Assembly (NCBI RefSeq): GCF_024198255.1
Contig: NZ_JAJVKW010000015.1
Span: 186,001 to 250,000, forward strand
Direction of reading: 5' to 3'
DNA length: 64,000 nucleotides
Source: Myxococcus guangdongensis
GTDB taxonomy: Bacteria > Myxococcota > Myxococcia > Myxococcales > Myxococcaceae
The notes beneath the pieces were generated by a model. It was not told where the DNA came from, made no database searches, and saw only the letters and a program-made list of their open reading frames with translations. Position 1 is the first letter of the stretch, and the number at the start of each line of letters is the position of its first letter. Made by a program: the position numbers and the translations under genes. This document shows, one piece after another, positions 16,285-25,352 of the stretch.

Positions 16285-17640
16285 TCAGTTCGCGCGCGGC
16301 TGAGTGGCCGGCAGCGGGTACGTGGTGCCCGTCTTGCCGAACGGCGCGTCGAACAGGTGCGGGTCCGACTGGCGCGTGCGGAACAGGTCGATGATGTAGT
16401 CCATCCGCTGGTTCAGCTTGCTCCAGTCCTTGGCCGCGGTGCCCTTCAGGCTGTCGGGGCTGGAGTCCAGCTTGCCGAGCAGCGCGCGCAGCTCCGGGTT
16501 CTCGATGGAGCGCAGGTGCGGCGGGAAGAGCGTCGACTCCATGCCCGTGGGCGGCGGCAAATCATTGCCCAGCTTCAGCGCGCCACCCGGCACCGCCAGC
16601 TTCATCATGTGCTCGGTGGCCAGCCGGCGGAACACCGACGCCGTCACGTCCACCACGGGGTTGAGCGCCGCGTCCACCAGGCCCGTCTTCAGCGCGGCCT
16701 GACCCGCGAGCCGCGCGGGGAAGGGCAGCCCGTTGATGCCCGACTCGATGCTCTGCTTGAGGATATTGCGGAAGGTGTCGTGCACGGGCGAGTTGAGCGC
16801 CTTCTCCACGAAGCCCTGCAGCTGCGTCTGCTCGTGCAGGCCAATCTTGTCGTTGGCCAGCAGCATCAGCTCCGCCTTCTTGTTCGGGTCCTTCTCGAAC
16901 ATGGCCTTCGTGTAGTGACCGAAGGCCTCCTTCAGCACCGGCTTGTCCTTCGCGAAGCCGTCCAGGTACTTCTGCGCCTTCGCCGCGTCGTACGACGTGT
17001 CGCCCTGGAAGGTCTCGATGAAGCGGGCGAACTCCTGGCCCACCTCGTTGAACACGAACTTGTTGCCCTCCGCGATGGAGCCGCTGACGTTGTCGAGCGC
17101 CTCCTTGCCCGCGGCGGCGATGTCACCCAGCGGCAGCGCGGGCAGGCCCAGCTTGCGCAGCACGTCGTCCACCTTCTTCAGCGGACCGGCCATGTCCCCG
17201 GCCTTCTGCAGCGCGTCCGTGAGGAACTTGGGCATGTCCTCGTTGCGGATGCTCACGCCCGCCTGCTTCGAGGCCCAGGTCGCGAAGGTGGACCAGTTGG
17301 CGTTCTCCTTGCCCAGCATCTGTCCCAGCGCGTTGGACAGGTCCGAGTAGCCCTGCGTGATCGCGTAGTTGCGCGCCACCGGGTCCTGGATGGAGGAGAT
17401 GGCCTTCACGTCCGCCACCGTGGGGTAGCTGCCCGGCGTCACCTGCGTGCCCTGGGGCGCGACGGGCGAGGTCAGCGCCACCACCGGCTTCTGGGGCGTG
17501 CCCACGTCGAAGCGGGACACGTCGCGGGCGTCACCGCGCGCCACCGGAGCCTGCGGCTTCACCTCGTTGCGAGGCGGGGGCGCTGCGGGAGTCTCGAGCG
17601 GGCGGGGCTGGACGCGGGGGCCGGCGATGGGGGTCTTCAT
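16285..17640 (-). CDS. Hypothetical helical protein with Pro-rich N-terminus
   Basis: 451 residues from ATG 17640, chosen because the product then starts at MKTPIAGPRVQPRPLETP without the arginine-rich shadow translation upstream. Residues 1-75 are Pro/Ala-rich and probably disordered. The rest is mostly helical, with RNYAITQGYSDLSNALGQ, NWSTFATWASKQAGVSIR, MLLANDKIGLHEQTQLQGF and a hydrophobic GLPFPARLAGQAALKTG part. The NWSTFATWASKQAG-type motif recurs in uncharacterised myxobacterial and actinobacterial proteins as I recall, but I know no function. No signal peptide or membrane helix. It is divergent from the ABC transporter genes and convergent with the sigma-54 activator. Confidence 0.72.
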   Translation of the reverse strand: MKTPIAGPRVQPRPLETPAAPPPRNEVKPQAPVARGDARDVSRFDVGTPQKPVVALTSPVAPQGTQVTPGSYPTVADVKAISSIQDPVARNYAITQGYSDLSNALGQMLGKENANWSTFATWASKQAGVSIRNEDMPKFLTDALQKAGDMAGPLKKVDDVLRKLGLPALPLGDIAAAGKEALDNVSGSIAEGNKFVFNEVGQEFARFIETFQGDTSYDAAKAQKYLDGFAKDKPVLKEAFGHYTKAMFEKDPNKKAELMLLANDKIGLHEQTQLQGFVEKALNSPVHDTFRNILKQSIESGINGLPFPARLAGQAALKTGLVDAALNPVVDVTASVFRRLATEHMMKLAVPGGALKLGNDLPPPTGMESTLFPPHLRSIENPELRALLGKLDSSPDSLKGTAAKDWSKLNQRMDYIIDLFRTRQSDPHLFDAPFGKTGTTYPLPATQPRAN

Positions 17641-17759
17641 GATGTGGAGGAAGTATCGCTCCGAGGAGGGCGGAAGTTGCGCGGCTGTCAGGGCTGGCCG
17701 AGCCCCTGCGGAAACCCTTGAAACGACAGGGAATCTTGTGCATGTGAGCGGTTCGAACC

Positions 17760-19235
17760 ATGCCGCGCCACCGCCTCTGCTCCCTCTGGGCCCCCCTGCA
17801 TGGGCGTGTCCTGTCCTGCCTCGCCTGGGGATTGCTGGTGCTCGTGGGGCTCGGCTGCGGCCGCCCGGAGGCTCCCGCCGACCGGAGCAACTGGGCGGGG
17901 AAGACGCTGCGCATCGGCACGGACGCGACCTACCCACCGTTCGAGTCCGTGAAGGACGGCGAGCTGGTGGGCTTCGACATCGAGCTGGGCGCGCTCATCG
18001 CAGAAGAGCTCGGCGCGAAGGTCGCGTGGACGAACACGTCCTTCGACGGCGTGTTCCCCGCGCTGATGGCCGGCAAGTTCGACCTGGTGATTTCGGCGGT
18101 GACCATCACGCCCGAGCGGCAGCAGCGGCTGGGCTTCTCCACTCCGTACTACACGGCGGGACAGCTGGTGGTGGTGCGCCAGGGCGACACGTCCGTCACC
18201 GGCATCGAGACGCTGCGCGGGAAGACGGCGGGCATCCAGATCAACACGAGCGCCTCGCTGGTGCTGGAGAAGTACCCGGACATCCAGGTGCGGCAGTACC
18301 CGAGCATCGACCTGGCGCTCCAGGACCTGCGCAACGGCAACCTCGCGGGCGTGGTGGGGGATGGGCCGACGCTGCGCTACTTCCTCGCCCACGGCTTCGA
18401 GGGCCTGCGCGCCGCGGGCGGGCTGCTCACCGAGGAGCACTACGGCATCGCGCTGCGACCGGATGACACCGCGCTGCGCGAGGCGGTGGACGGCGCGCTC
18501 CAGCGGCTGCGCGACAACGGGCAGTTCGCCGCGCTGGAGGAGCGCTACTTCGGCGAGGCGGCGCAGAAGGCCCAGGCCGCGCGAGCCGAGGTGCCCTGGG
18601 GCAAGGTGGCGTGGCGGCTGGCCCAGGGGCTGGGGCTGACGCTGGGGCTCACCCTGCTGGCGCTCGTGTCCGGGCTGCCGCTGGGGCTGGCGGTGGCGCT
18701 GGGGCGGCGCGTGCGCTTCCAGCCGCTGTCGTGGCTGTGCGCGGCCTACGTCGAGGGGCTTCGTGGAACGCCGCTGCTGGTGCAAATCATCTTCATCTAC
18801 TACGCGCTGCCGCAGCTGCTCGGCGTGGACCTGGCGCCGATGCTGGCGGCGGTGCTGGCGCTGACGCTCAACAGCGCGGCGTATGTCGCGGAGATCTTCC
18901 GGGCGGGCATCGCCTCGGTGGACCCGGGGCAGGAGGAGGCGGCGCGGGCGCTGGGCCTGAGCCGCGCGCAGGTCATGCGCCACGTCATCCTGCCGCAGGC
19001 GGTGCGCAACGTGCTGCCGCCGCTGACGAACGAGGGCATCGCCCTGCTGAAGGACTCCTCGCTGGTGTCCATCATCGGCATGGCGGAGCTGACGCGGGCG
19101 GGGCAGGAGCTGGCGAGCCAACTGGCCGCGCCGCTCGCCGTCTGGCCGCTCGTGGCGTTGTTCTATCTCATGGCCACGCTGCCGCTGACGCGGCTGGCCT
19201 CGGCGCTCGAGAAGCGCCTCCACCGTCAGGCGTGA
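17760..19235 (+). CDS. Polar amino-acid ABC transporter, fused substrate-binding protein and permease
   Basis: 491 residues from ATG 17760. A signal or anchor helix (CLAWGLLVLVGLGCG) is followed by a periplasmic binding domain of the HisJ/GlnH type at about 40-265: RIGTDATYPPFESVKDGELVGFD split across strands 1 and 2, DLVISAVTITPERQQ, and a GVVGDGPTLRYFL hinge. Residues about 280-490 are a permease with GLGLTLGLTLLALVSGLPLG, the EGLRGTPLLVQIIFIYYALP signature, and the EAA loop EAARALGLSRAQVMRHVILP for ATPase docking. Fusion of binding protein and permease is known in this importer class and places the receptor on the membrane. The ATPase gene follows after 8 bp. Substrate is probably an amino acid; which one cannot be told. 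Confidence 0.92.
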   Translation: MPRHRLCSLWAPLHGRVLSCLAWGLLVLVGLGCGRPEAPADRSNWAGKTLRIGTDATYPPFESVKDGELVGFDIELGALIAEELGAKVAWTNTSFDGVFPALMAGKFDLVISAVTITPERQQRLGFSTPYYTAGQLVVVRQGDTSVTGIETLRGKTAGIQINTSASLVLEKYPDIQVRQYPSIDLALQDLRNGNLAGVVGDGPTLRYFLAHGFEGLRAAGGLLTEEHYGIALRPDDTALREAVDGALQRLRDNGQFAALEERYFGEAAQKAQAARAEVPWGKVAWRLAQGLGLTLGLTLLALVSGLPLGLAVALGRRVRFQPLSWLCAAYVEGLRGTPLLVQIIFIYYALPQLLGVDLAPMLAAVLALTLNSAAYVAEIFRAGIASVDPGQEEAARALGLSRAQVMRHVILPQAVRNVLPPLTNEGIALLKDSSLVSIIGMAELTRAGQELASQLAAPLAVWPLVALFYLMATLPLTRLASALEKRLHRQA

Positions 19236-19243
19236 GGAAGGCC

Positions 19244-19978
19244 ATGGCGCTCGTCGAGGTTCGCAATCTGCACAAGCGCTTCGGGACGCTGGAGGTCCTC
19301 AAGGGCGTGGACCTCTCCGTGCAGCCCGGAGAGGTGGTCGTCTTCGTCGGGCCCTCCGGCTGTGGCAAGTCCACGCTCCTGCGCTGTCTGTGCGGGCTGG
19401 AGGTGCCGTCGGAGGGTGACGTCGTCGTGGGTGGCACGCCCGTGCGCGATGACCCGCGCTCGCTCCAGGCGCTGCACCGCCGGGTGGGCATGGTGTTCCA
19501 GCGCTTCCACCTGTTTCCCCACCTGAGCGCGCTGGACAACGTGACGCTCGCGCCGCGCAGGGTGCTGGGGTTGTCGGACGCGGAGGCCGACGCGCTCGGC
19601 CGGCGCATGCTGGCGATGGTGCACCTGGACGCGCGCGCGGAGGCGTACCCGGCGCAGCTCTCCGGTGGACAGCAGCAGCGGGTGGCGATTGCGCGGGCGC
19701 TGGCGATGAAGCCGGAGCTGATGCTCTTCGACGAGCCGACGAGCGCGCTGGACCCGGAGCTGGTGGGCGAGGTGCTGGAGGTCATGCGGACGCTCGCGCG
19801 CGAGGGCATGACGATGTGCGTGGTGACGCACGAGATGGGCTTCGCGGCGGACGTCGCGCACCGCGTGCTGTTCATGGACGCGGGCAAGGTGGTGGAGGAG
19901 GGCAGTCCCCAGCAGGTGTTGCGCGAGCCCCAGCACCCGCGCACCCGTGAGTTCCTCGCGCGCCTGCTTCAGCGGTGA
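19244..19978 (+). CDS. Polar amino-acid ABC transporter ATPase
   Basis: 244 residues from ATG 19244, preceded by GAGGAAG; a GTG at 19232 overlapping the upstream stop is a second possibility. Walker A GPSGCGKST, signature LSGGQQQRVAIARALA, Walker B LMLFDEPTSALDPE and the H-loop VVTHEMGFA are all intact. Length and sequence fit the GlnQ/HisP group. It powers the fused binding-protein/permease encoded just upstream and acts at the inner face of the cytoplasmic membrane. A functional two-gene importer is complete here, with two copies of each half expected per complex. Confidence 0.94.
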   Translation: MALVEVRNLHKRFGTLEVLKGVDLSVQPGEVVVFVGPSGCGKSTLLRCLCGLEVPSEGDVVVGGTPVRDDPRSLQALHRRVGMVFQRFHLFPHLSALDNVTLAPRRVLGLSDAEADALGRRMLAMVHLDARAEAYPAQLSGGQQQRVAIARALAMKPELMLFDEPTSALDPELVGEVLEVMRTLAREGMTMCVVTHEMGFAADVAHRVLFMDAGKVVEEGSPQQVLREPQHPRTREFLARLLQR

Positions 19979-20006
19979 GGTGAGGGAGTCGCGGGACGGC
20001 CTGCGT

Positions 20007-22913
20007 TCATGAGGCGGCGCTCCGGAGGCGACGGGCCCGCCACCGCCACCCGAGCAGTCCCAGGAGGAGCACACCGGCGAGCCCCCCCGTTCCCAGCAGG
20101 AGGAGGTGGGAGGACAGGTGTTCCTCGCGAGGAGGTGTCACCGTGAGCGAGGCGTCTCCCAGCACGACGAGCCCCGCCCAGGCCGCGGCGGGCAGGCCGT
20201 CGTCGATGGCGTCGAGCTGCGCGCGCCTCAGGGCGGCCGAGCTGCTCAGGCCCTGGGCCAGGTATTCGTAGAAGCGCGCCACCAGGTCCGCGGCCTCGTC
20301 GTCGCGCAGGGGCCACAGGCTGGCCACCACCGCGCGCGAGCCCGCCTCGAAGAAGGCGCGGGACAGGCTGAGCACGCCCTCGCCCGCGAGCACCGCGCCG
20401 GAGGCGCTGCGACACGCCGACAGCACCACCAGCGCGCCCTGGAGGCTCAGCTCGGCGATTTCTCGCGGCTGCAGGATGCCGTCCTCCTGCTCGCTGCCCG
20501 GGGCGAGCACCAGCGCCGAGCGCTCGGGGGCCTCGGCGTCGACGACGGCGTGCGCCGCCATGTGCAACACCTTCATCCGGGTCAGGTCCGTGGTCTTGAG
20601 CGCGCGCTCGGAGGCCTCGGTGCCCGTGAGCAGCCGCGGCGTCACCTCCGTGTCCCGCAGGGCCTCCATCACCGCGTGTCCCTCGCGCCGGGCCTCGGGG
20701 AGCGCGCCCACCCGCGCGGCCTCGGTGAAGACCGTCATGCGCTCCTTCGAGACGGTGCGCGCGTCCGAGACGTGCACCCTCCGGTCCGGGTCCGCGAGCA
20801 CCAGCGCCTCGCCTCCGGGCGCGCGCGCGGCGGCCTGGCGCCAGTGACGCCACAGGCTCGCGGAGGGCACCAGGGACAGCTCGTAGCGCGCGACGAGCGG
20901 CGGACCGTCCGCGTCCTGTCTCAGCGCGGCGAAGGGCAAGTCGTGCAGCGGCCCGTCCGGCACCAGCAGCAGGCGGCGCACGGTGGTGGGCAGCTCCGCG
21001 AGCGCGGGGCCGAGGAGCTGGGCGTACAGGGCCGCCGCCGCGTTCGTCTCGGAGCCGTCGCGCCGCTCGAGCAGGCCCGAGAACAACGCGACGGTGGGCG
21101 TCAGGCGCGCTCGCTCGGGGATGCGGTGCGCGCGCGTCCCGCCCCGCGTCACCGTCAGCACCCACGCGCCACCCGCGAAGTCCCCCCGTGTGTCCGTGTC
21201 GTCGCCCACCAGGAACGCCAGCAGGGCCTCGTCTTCGCCGAGCTCCTGCTCGATGCTCTCGAGCGAGGCGAACTCCCGGGCGCCCTGGCGCGGCGCGGGA
21301 CGCAAATCCCGGTCGATGCGCTCCAGCTCCTGCAGCTCGCGCAGCGCCGCCTCCCGCTGCGCCAGGGTGCGCGTCGGCTCCAACAGCTTGCGCTGCACGG
21401 CCGTCAGGCGCCCGCGCACCTCGTCGCGCTGGGCCTTGTGCTTCGGCGTCTCCGCCACGGCCGCGAGCGCGTGCGAGGCCACGAGCGCGTCGAGCAGGCT
21501 CCGTGCCCGCATGCGCTCGCTCATGGCGAAGGCCCGGCTCAGCGCCTCACGCGGCGCTATCAGGAGGGGCTTCCCCGTCGCGCCGCCCGCCTCCAGCGTC
21601 CACCCCGCGAGCCGGTGGTAGTCACTCGCCCAGCTCGCGAACAGCTCCGCCTGGATGAGGGCGTCGCTCTGCGAGGCCCTCAGGGACTCCACTGCGTCGA
21701 GGGCGCGCTCGGCGTGCTCCAGCGCCATGGGGAGCGCCTGGGTCAGGTACGCCACCTGCGCGCGCCCCCGCAGGGCCAGGGCGAGAATCAGCGGGTCCGG
21801 GACGCCGAGCGCCAGCTGGATGGACGCCTCCGAGTCCTGGATGGCGCCGGCGGGGTCGACGTGGGCCTTGCGCTCCGCGCGGGTCCACAGACACGCAATC
21901 TTCCGCTCATCCGAGGCCAGCTCCTCCGCGATGCGCATGCACTCACGCAGCAGCTCCTCGGCCTCGCGCTGCTCCTCGGGGCCGTCGCCGAGCAGGTCGG
22001 CGATGAGCCGCAGCGCCTTCACCTCGAGCTGCTGGACGCCCGCGTTGCGCGAGGCGACCAGGGCCTCCCGGGCCATTCGCAGGGCCTGGGCCCGCGTCTC
22101 GGGCTCCCGGTCGCGCAGATGCCTGCGCGTCATGAGGTTGGCGAGGGCGTGTCGCGCGCGCGCCTCGGAGAACAGGTCCCGCGAGCTTCGCGCCACCTCC
22201 GCCAGTCGGACCGAGGCCTCCGTCGCCTCCTCCAGCCACCCCAGCCGCTCGCTGATGGAGTGGAGCAGCGTCAGGTATTGCTTCTGCAGTCCTGGAGCGC
22301 CGTCGGGGAAGGTGAGCGGCTCGGCGCGCTTGAGCACGCGGAAGGCGCGGCCCAGGTCGTGCTCCACGTCGTGCAGGTGGCTGGCCTCGACGATGAGCGC
22401 GCGGGCGAGCAGGTCGGGCTTGCCCGAGGCGCGCGCCACCTCTCCCACGCGGTGTGTCCAGGACAGGGCCTCCTCGGTGCGCCGCTGCTTCAACAGGATG
22501 GAGCGCAGGTTGGTGGACGCCAGCACCTCGCCCTCCGCGTCCCCCCGCGCGTGGAAGAGGTCCACCGCGCGCAGGTAGGCCACCTCGGCGGCCTTGCGGT
22601 CCGACAGGAACTCCACGTGTCCCAGCACCAGGGCGAGCCACCCGTTCTCGGGGTGCTGCTTCCCCAGCGCCATCAGCGCCCGGCGGACGGTGTCGCGCGC
22701 CTGGGGCACCTGCGCGCACTCGTAGAAGCACATCACCGTCGCCAGGTCCTCGGGACGGGCCGCGAAGCGCTCCTGGCAGTCGACGAGGGTGGGCGCGGGG
22801 GCTCGCGCGTCCTGCGCGGCGGACGCGATGACCGGACACACGACGAGCAGCATCCCCACCAGGAAGGTGAGGAGGTGCTCGGTGGCGCGCCGGAGCCATC
22901 GCGTCAGGGGCAT
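20007..22913 (-). CDS. Membrane-anchored CHAT-domain protease with tetratricopeptide-type repeats
   Basis: 968 residues from ATG 22913; upstream extension is a shadow. An N-terminal hydrophobic segment (LLTFLVGMLLVVCPVIASA) acts as a signal peptide. Residues about 45-560 are helical repeats of TPR type (ARALIVEASHLHDVEHDLGR, ARHALANLMTRRHLRD). The C-terminal CHAT (caspase-like) domain runs from about 640 to 930. Its catalytic dyad is visible as His788 in LHMAAHAV and Cys834 in VLSACRSASG, with the downstream AVVASLWPLRDDEAADLVARF typical of the family. A last helix (LLLGTGGLAGVLLLGLLGW) and a basic tail suggest anchoring with the protease outside the cytoplasm. It is the last gene of a run with an ECF sigma factor, anti-sigma-like protein and secreted protein. 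Substrate unknown. Confidence 0.88.
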   Translation of the reverse strand: MPLTRWLRRATEHLLTFLVGMLLVVCPVIASAAQDARAPAPTLVDCQERFAARPEDLATVMCFYECAQVPQARDTVRRALMALGKQHPENGWLALVLGHVEFLSDRKAAEVAYLRAVDLFHARGDAEGEVLASTNLRSILLKQRRTEEALSWTHRVGEVARASGKPDLLARALIVEASHLHDVEHDLGRAFRVLKRAEPLTFPDGAPGLQKQYLTLLHSISERLGWLEEATEASVRLAEVARSSRDLFSEARARHALANLMTRRHLRDREPETRAQALRMAREALVASRNAGVQQLEVKALRLIADLLGDGPEEQREAEELLRECMRIAEELASDERKIACLWTRAERKAHVDPAGAIQDSEASIQLALGVPDPLILALALRGRAQVAYLTQALPMALEHAERALDAVESLRASQSDALIQAELFASWASDYHRLAGWTLEAGGATGKPLLIAPREALSRAFAMSERMRARSLLDALVASHALAAVAETPKHKAQRDEVRGRLTAVQRKLLEPTRTLAQREAALRELQELERIDRDLRPAPRQGAREFASLESIEQELGEDEALLAFLVGDDTDTRGDFAGGAWVLTVTRGGTRAHRIPERARLTPTVALFSGLLERRDGSETNAAAALYAQLLGPALAELPTTVRRLLLVPDGPLHDLPFAALRQDADGPPLVARYELSLVPSASLWRHWRQAAARAPGGEALVLADPDRRVHVSDARTVSKERMTVFTEAARVGALPEARREGHAVMEALRDTEVTPRLLTGTEASERALKTTDLTRMKVLHMAAHAVVDAEAPERSALVLAPGSEQEDGILQPREIAELSLQGALVVLSACRSASGAVLAGEGVLSLSRAFFEAGSRAVVASLWPLRDDEAADLVARFYEYLAQGLSSSAALRRAQLDAIDDGLPAAAWAGLVVLGDASLTVTPPREEHLSSHLLLLGTGGLAGVLLLGLLGWRWRARRLRSAAS

Positions 22914-22920
22914 CTCATCC

Positions 22921-23469
22921 TTACGGGGCCGCGCGGACCTGCGGCGTGGGCGGGTCGTCGGGAACGCAGACGCGAATCGTGGTGGGGCCGTCAGGGCGGT
23001 CCGGCTCCGGCATGATGGGGACCAGCTCCCAGTGACATGTCTGCGGGCCGCTGAACGCCGTCGCTCGGGTGGGGTTCCAGCGCTCCACGGTGAGGAGGGC
23101 CACGGAGAGCTGCGGCCCACTCTTGGGCGCGAACGCGCGTCCGTACACGGGGCCGCTCACCGAGGGCCGGTACATGAGCCGCAGCGGCGCGTCCGGCCCC
23201 ACCGTCCCCTGGGTCTGCGCCAGCACCACGCCCGTGTTCGCGTCGACGACCTGGAGCACCACGGACTGGCTCGCCCCGGTGCGCGCCGCGTTCTCCACCA
23301 CGGAGAACAGCACCGTGTCGCCCCCTTCACCCCGGATGGAAGGCGTCCTGCCGCTCGTGTACGTCGTCGCTTGCCCCCAGGCCTGCGTGGACAGGCCACA
23401 CGCCAGCGCCAACGTCAGCAGCCCTCCGTGAATCCAGCGTCGCGTCGTCATCACTCTCTCCGTCGTCAT
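22921..23469 (-). CDS. Secreted protein of unknown function in the ECF/CHAT operon
   Basis: 182 residues from ATG 23469, preceded by GGAG; a second in-frame ATG 6 codons later is possible. It opens with a clear signal peptide (WIHGGLLTLALACGLSTQAWG). The mature part is a small beta-rich domain (TVLFSVVENAART, SVVLQVVDANTGVVLAQTQG, PLRLMYRPSVSGPVYG) with two cysteines near the end that could form a disulphide. I recognise no family. It lies 7 bp before the CHAT gene and 32 bp after the anti-sigma-like gene, so it probably works with the CHAT protease outside the inner membrane, perhaps as a substrate or partner. Confidence 0.68.
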   Translation of the reverse strand: MTTERVMTTRRWIHGGLLTLALACGLSTQAWGQATTYTSGRTPSIRGEGGDTVLFSVVENAARTGASQSVVLQVVDANTGVVLAQTQGTVGPDAPLRLMYRPSVSGPVYGRAFAPKSGPQLSVALLTVERWNPTRATAFSGPQTCHWELVPIMPEPDRPDGPTTIRVCVPDDPPTPQVRAAP

Positions 23470-23501
23470 GAGGTCTTCTCCAGGTGCTCGACACCGCGAC
23501 T

Positions 23502-24239
23502 TCAGTCCACGCGGTTGACGAACGTGGCGCTCCTGAGCACCTGTCCGTCCGGCAACCGCGCCTCCACCTGCCACAGCAACTTCGTGCCCGCCTCCAGCGG
23601 CGCGAGCACCGCCTCCGGCACGCGGTACTCGCTCTTCTCCAGCGAGTCCGCGCGGTGGACCCAGCGCAGGTCCTCGGTGGACAACCGCACCGACCAGCGC
23701 GTCCCCTCGGCTCCGCCGCTCCAACGCAGGACGCAGTCATTCCTTCGCAGCGCCGCGTCCTCGGGCACGCGCGAGACGAGCCCCGCGGTGTCCTGGCCCC
23801 GCAGGTTCGGCGCGTCGGAGTCCTCAGGGAGCTTGACGGCCACCACCACCAGCACCAGCGCCGCGGTGGCCACCGCGCCCCACAGGGGCCGGCTCCATGC
23901 GAAGCGGAACCGTCGCTCGTCGCGCGACGCCCCGCCGCTCCCGCGGGCCCGGGAGCCCCGCAGGTCCTCCCGCTCATCGGAGGAGGATTGGCGGGAGGCG
24001 CGGTTCAGCTCGTGCGCCAGTCGCCACGCCGCGGCCCAGGCGGGGTCGGCCGCCACGCGCTCCACCACGGCCCTGCGCTCCTCGGCGGGCAGCTCCCCGC
24101 TCACCGCGCGCCAGATGAGGTCCGGGTCCACGGGCGAGCCCGCCTCCTCGGCCGCGTCCTCGCCTCGCACCACGGCGCGCAGGCGCTCGACGGTGGCCTC
24201 CTCGGGAACCGCGGTGTCGTCGCGTCGGTGTTCGCTCAC
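23502..24239 (-). CDS. Anti-sigma-like single-span membrane protein
   Basis: 245 residues from GTG 24239, whose GTGA overlaps the sigma-factor stop by 4 bp. The N-terminal 110 residues are cytoplasmic and helical, with DPDLIWRAVSGELPAEERRA and AAWRLAHELNRAS, an arrangement typical of anti-sigma domains though no HxxxCxxC zinc motif is seen. A single helix (LWGAVATAALVLVVVAVKL, about residues 125-145) leads to a periplasmic beta-rich half with one cysteine pair region around NDCVLRW and the strand LLWQVEARLPDGQVL. Position next to the ECF sigma gene and topology support control of that sigma factor. The signal sensed is unknown. Confidence 0.72.
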   Translation of the reverse strand: MSEHRRDDTAVPEEATVERLRAVVRGEDAAEEAGSPVDPDLIWRAVSGELPAEERRAVVERVAADPAWAAAWRLAHELNRASRQSSSDEREDLRGSRARGSGGASRDERRFRFAWSRPLWGAVATAALVLVVVAVKLPEDSDAPNLRGQDTAGLVSRVPEDAALRRNDCVLRWSGGAEGTRWSVRLSTEDLRWVHRADSLEKSEYRVPEAVLAPLEAGTKLLWQVEARLPDGQVLRSATFVNRVD

Positions 24240-24820
24240 GGCTCGAATCCCTTCGCGGAGAGGCAGGCGCGCAGGCCGCTCAGTCCGCGGTAGACGAGGT
24301 TCTCGGTACGCTTCCCATCCCAGCCCAGCAGCGCCGCGGCCTCCGGGACGGTGTGGCCCTGCAGGTACAGCGTCACCGCCAGCCGTCGGTCCTGCACCAG
24401 CCGCTTGAGGCAGTCGCGCACCGCGCGGGCAATCTGCGAGGAGCCCGCGGAGCGCTCCGGGTCACCCGAGGCCACCGGCGACTCGGGCAGCGCCTCCACC
24501 TCCTCCAGCGCCACCTCCTTGCGCCGCTGCACCCCGCGCAGCTCGTCCACCAGCGCGGTGTACGCGACGCGGTACAGGTACGCCGGGGCCAGCTTCGAGC
24601 GCTCGGGCTCGCGCCGCTGCAGCTCCATGACGCGCATCATCGCCGTCTGCACCAAATCGTCGCGCCGCTCGGCCAGCCGGGGAGGGCACACCCGCGCGAC
24701 GGCGTGGGTCAAATCCCTTCGGAGCTTCTCCAGCTCGTCATCGAGCAGAGCGCCCGCGGTCTGGGTCGGTCTCTGTCGCGGCTCCACGTGGACCATCCTC
24801 CGGGGAAAGGTCATGGTCAT
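24236..24820 (-). CDS. RNA polymerase ECF-type sigma factor
   Basis: 194 residues from ATG 24820. Region 2 is seen as RRDDLVQTAMMRVMELQRR and LAPAYLYRVAYTALVDELRG; region 4 as LKRLVQDRRLAVTLYLQGHT and the HTH-like VPEAAALLGWDGKRTENLVYRGLS split across its two helices. The spacing and size fit the ECF group, although region 2.2 is more divergent than in the 7612 sigma factor. It is first in a run of four minus-strand genes (sigma, anti-sigma-like, secreted protein, CHAT protease), with the first two coupled by GTGA. A stress-triggered membrane/periplasmic proteolysis response is inferred. Confidence 0.86.
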   Translation of the reverse strand: MTMTFPRRMVHVEPRQRPTQTAGALLDDELEKLRRDLTHAVARVCPPRLAERRDDLVQTAMMRVMELQRREPERSKLAPAYLYRVAYTALVDELRGVQRRKEVALEEVEALPESPVASGDPERSAGSSQIARAVRDCLKRLVQDRRLAVTLYLQGHTVPEAAALLGWDGKRTENLVYRGLSGLRACLSAKGFEP

Positions 24821-25352
24821 CGAAAGGCTCCTGCCGCGGCAAGCACGGCGGGGACGCGCGCGAGATGGTGCTCACGGCGCAAGGGCTCGCCGTCCTGGCG
24901 CGGCGCGGCGTCTGGCGTCGGGGGCCTGCGTCGGGCGACGTCCTGAAGCGATGACACGGGGAGCCTCGTGGAGGGGGCGCTCGGTCGTCGTCATGACGGG
25001 CCGGGATGCGCACCTGTCCCCTGAACGAAACCCCCGCTTTTTTCCCCTCACCCAGGCGCTCGTTTTTTCAGGCCGGCGTCGCGGACGCTCCCGGGGTCGA
25101 GCGCGGTTGCAATTTTTTCCGTTCACGTGGGAACGAGGGGTGTGGAAGGGTGTCGACACGTGGGCAGAGTCGCAGGCTCGAATCCGGCGAGGCGGTCGAC
25201 TCACGTGGTTCTGGAGATGGCGGGTCTCTATATCTCCGGGAAGGGCGGATGGAGGCAGGTCGCCAGGTTGCTGTCCTGGCGGGCGTGGCGAGCGAATGAA
25301 CGTCCTTCTTTTCGGGTGTGTTGGCTGAGTCTTGCTCCCAGGGAGGTCGTCC
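24821..25352. other. Non-coding divergent region (532 bp) between sigma-factor and histidine-kinase genes
   Basis: No open frame here has coding character; those seen are arginine-rich shadows. Short A/T tracts stand out (CCCGCTTTTTTCCCC near 25033-25047, and TTGCAATTTTTT near 25107-25118), probably part of promoter DNA for the divergent genes. A stretch near 25172 resembles a tRNA T-loop by chance only. I found no convincing -35/-10 pair or long inverted repeat. Confidence 0.6.

Noticed and set aside
25160..25200. A tRNA-like T-loop string (CTCGAATCC) in the sigma/kinase intergenic region
   Set aside because: The flanking bases do not pair as a T-stem, no D- or anticodon arm lies upstream, and there is no acceptor stem, so the match is chance.
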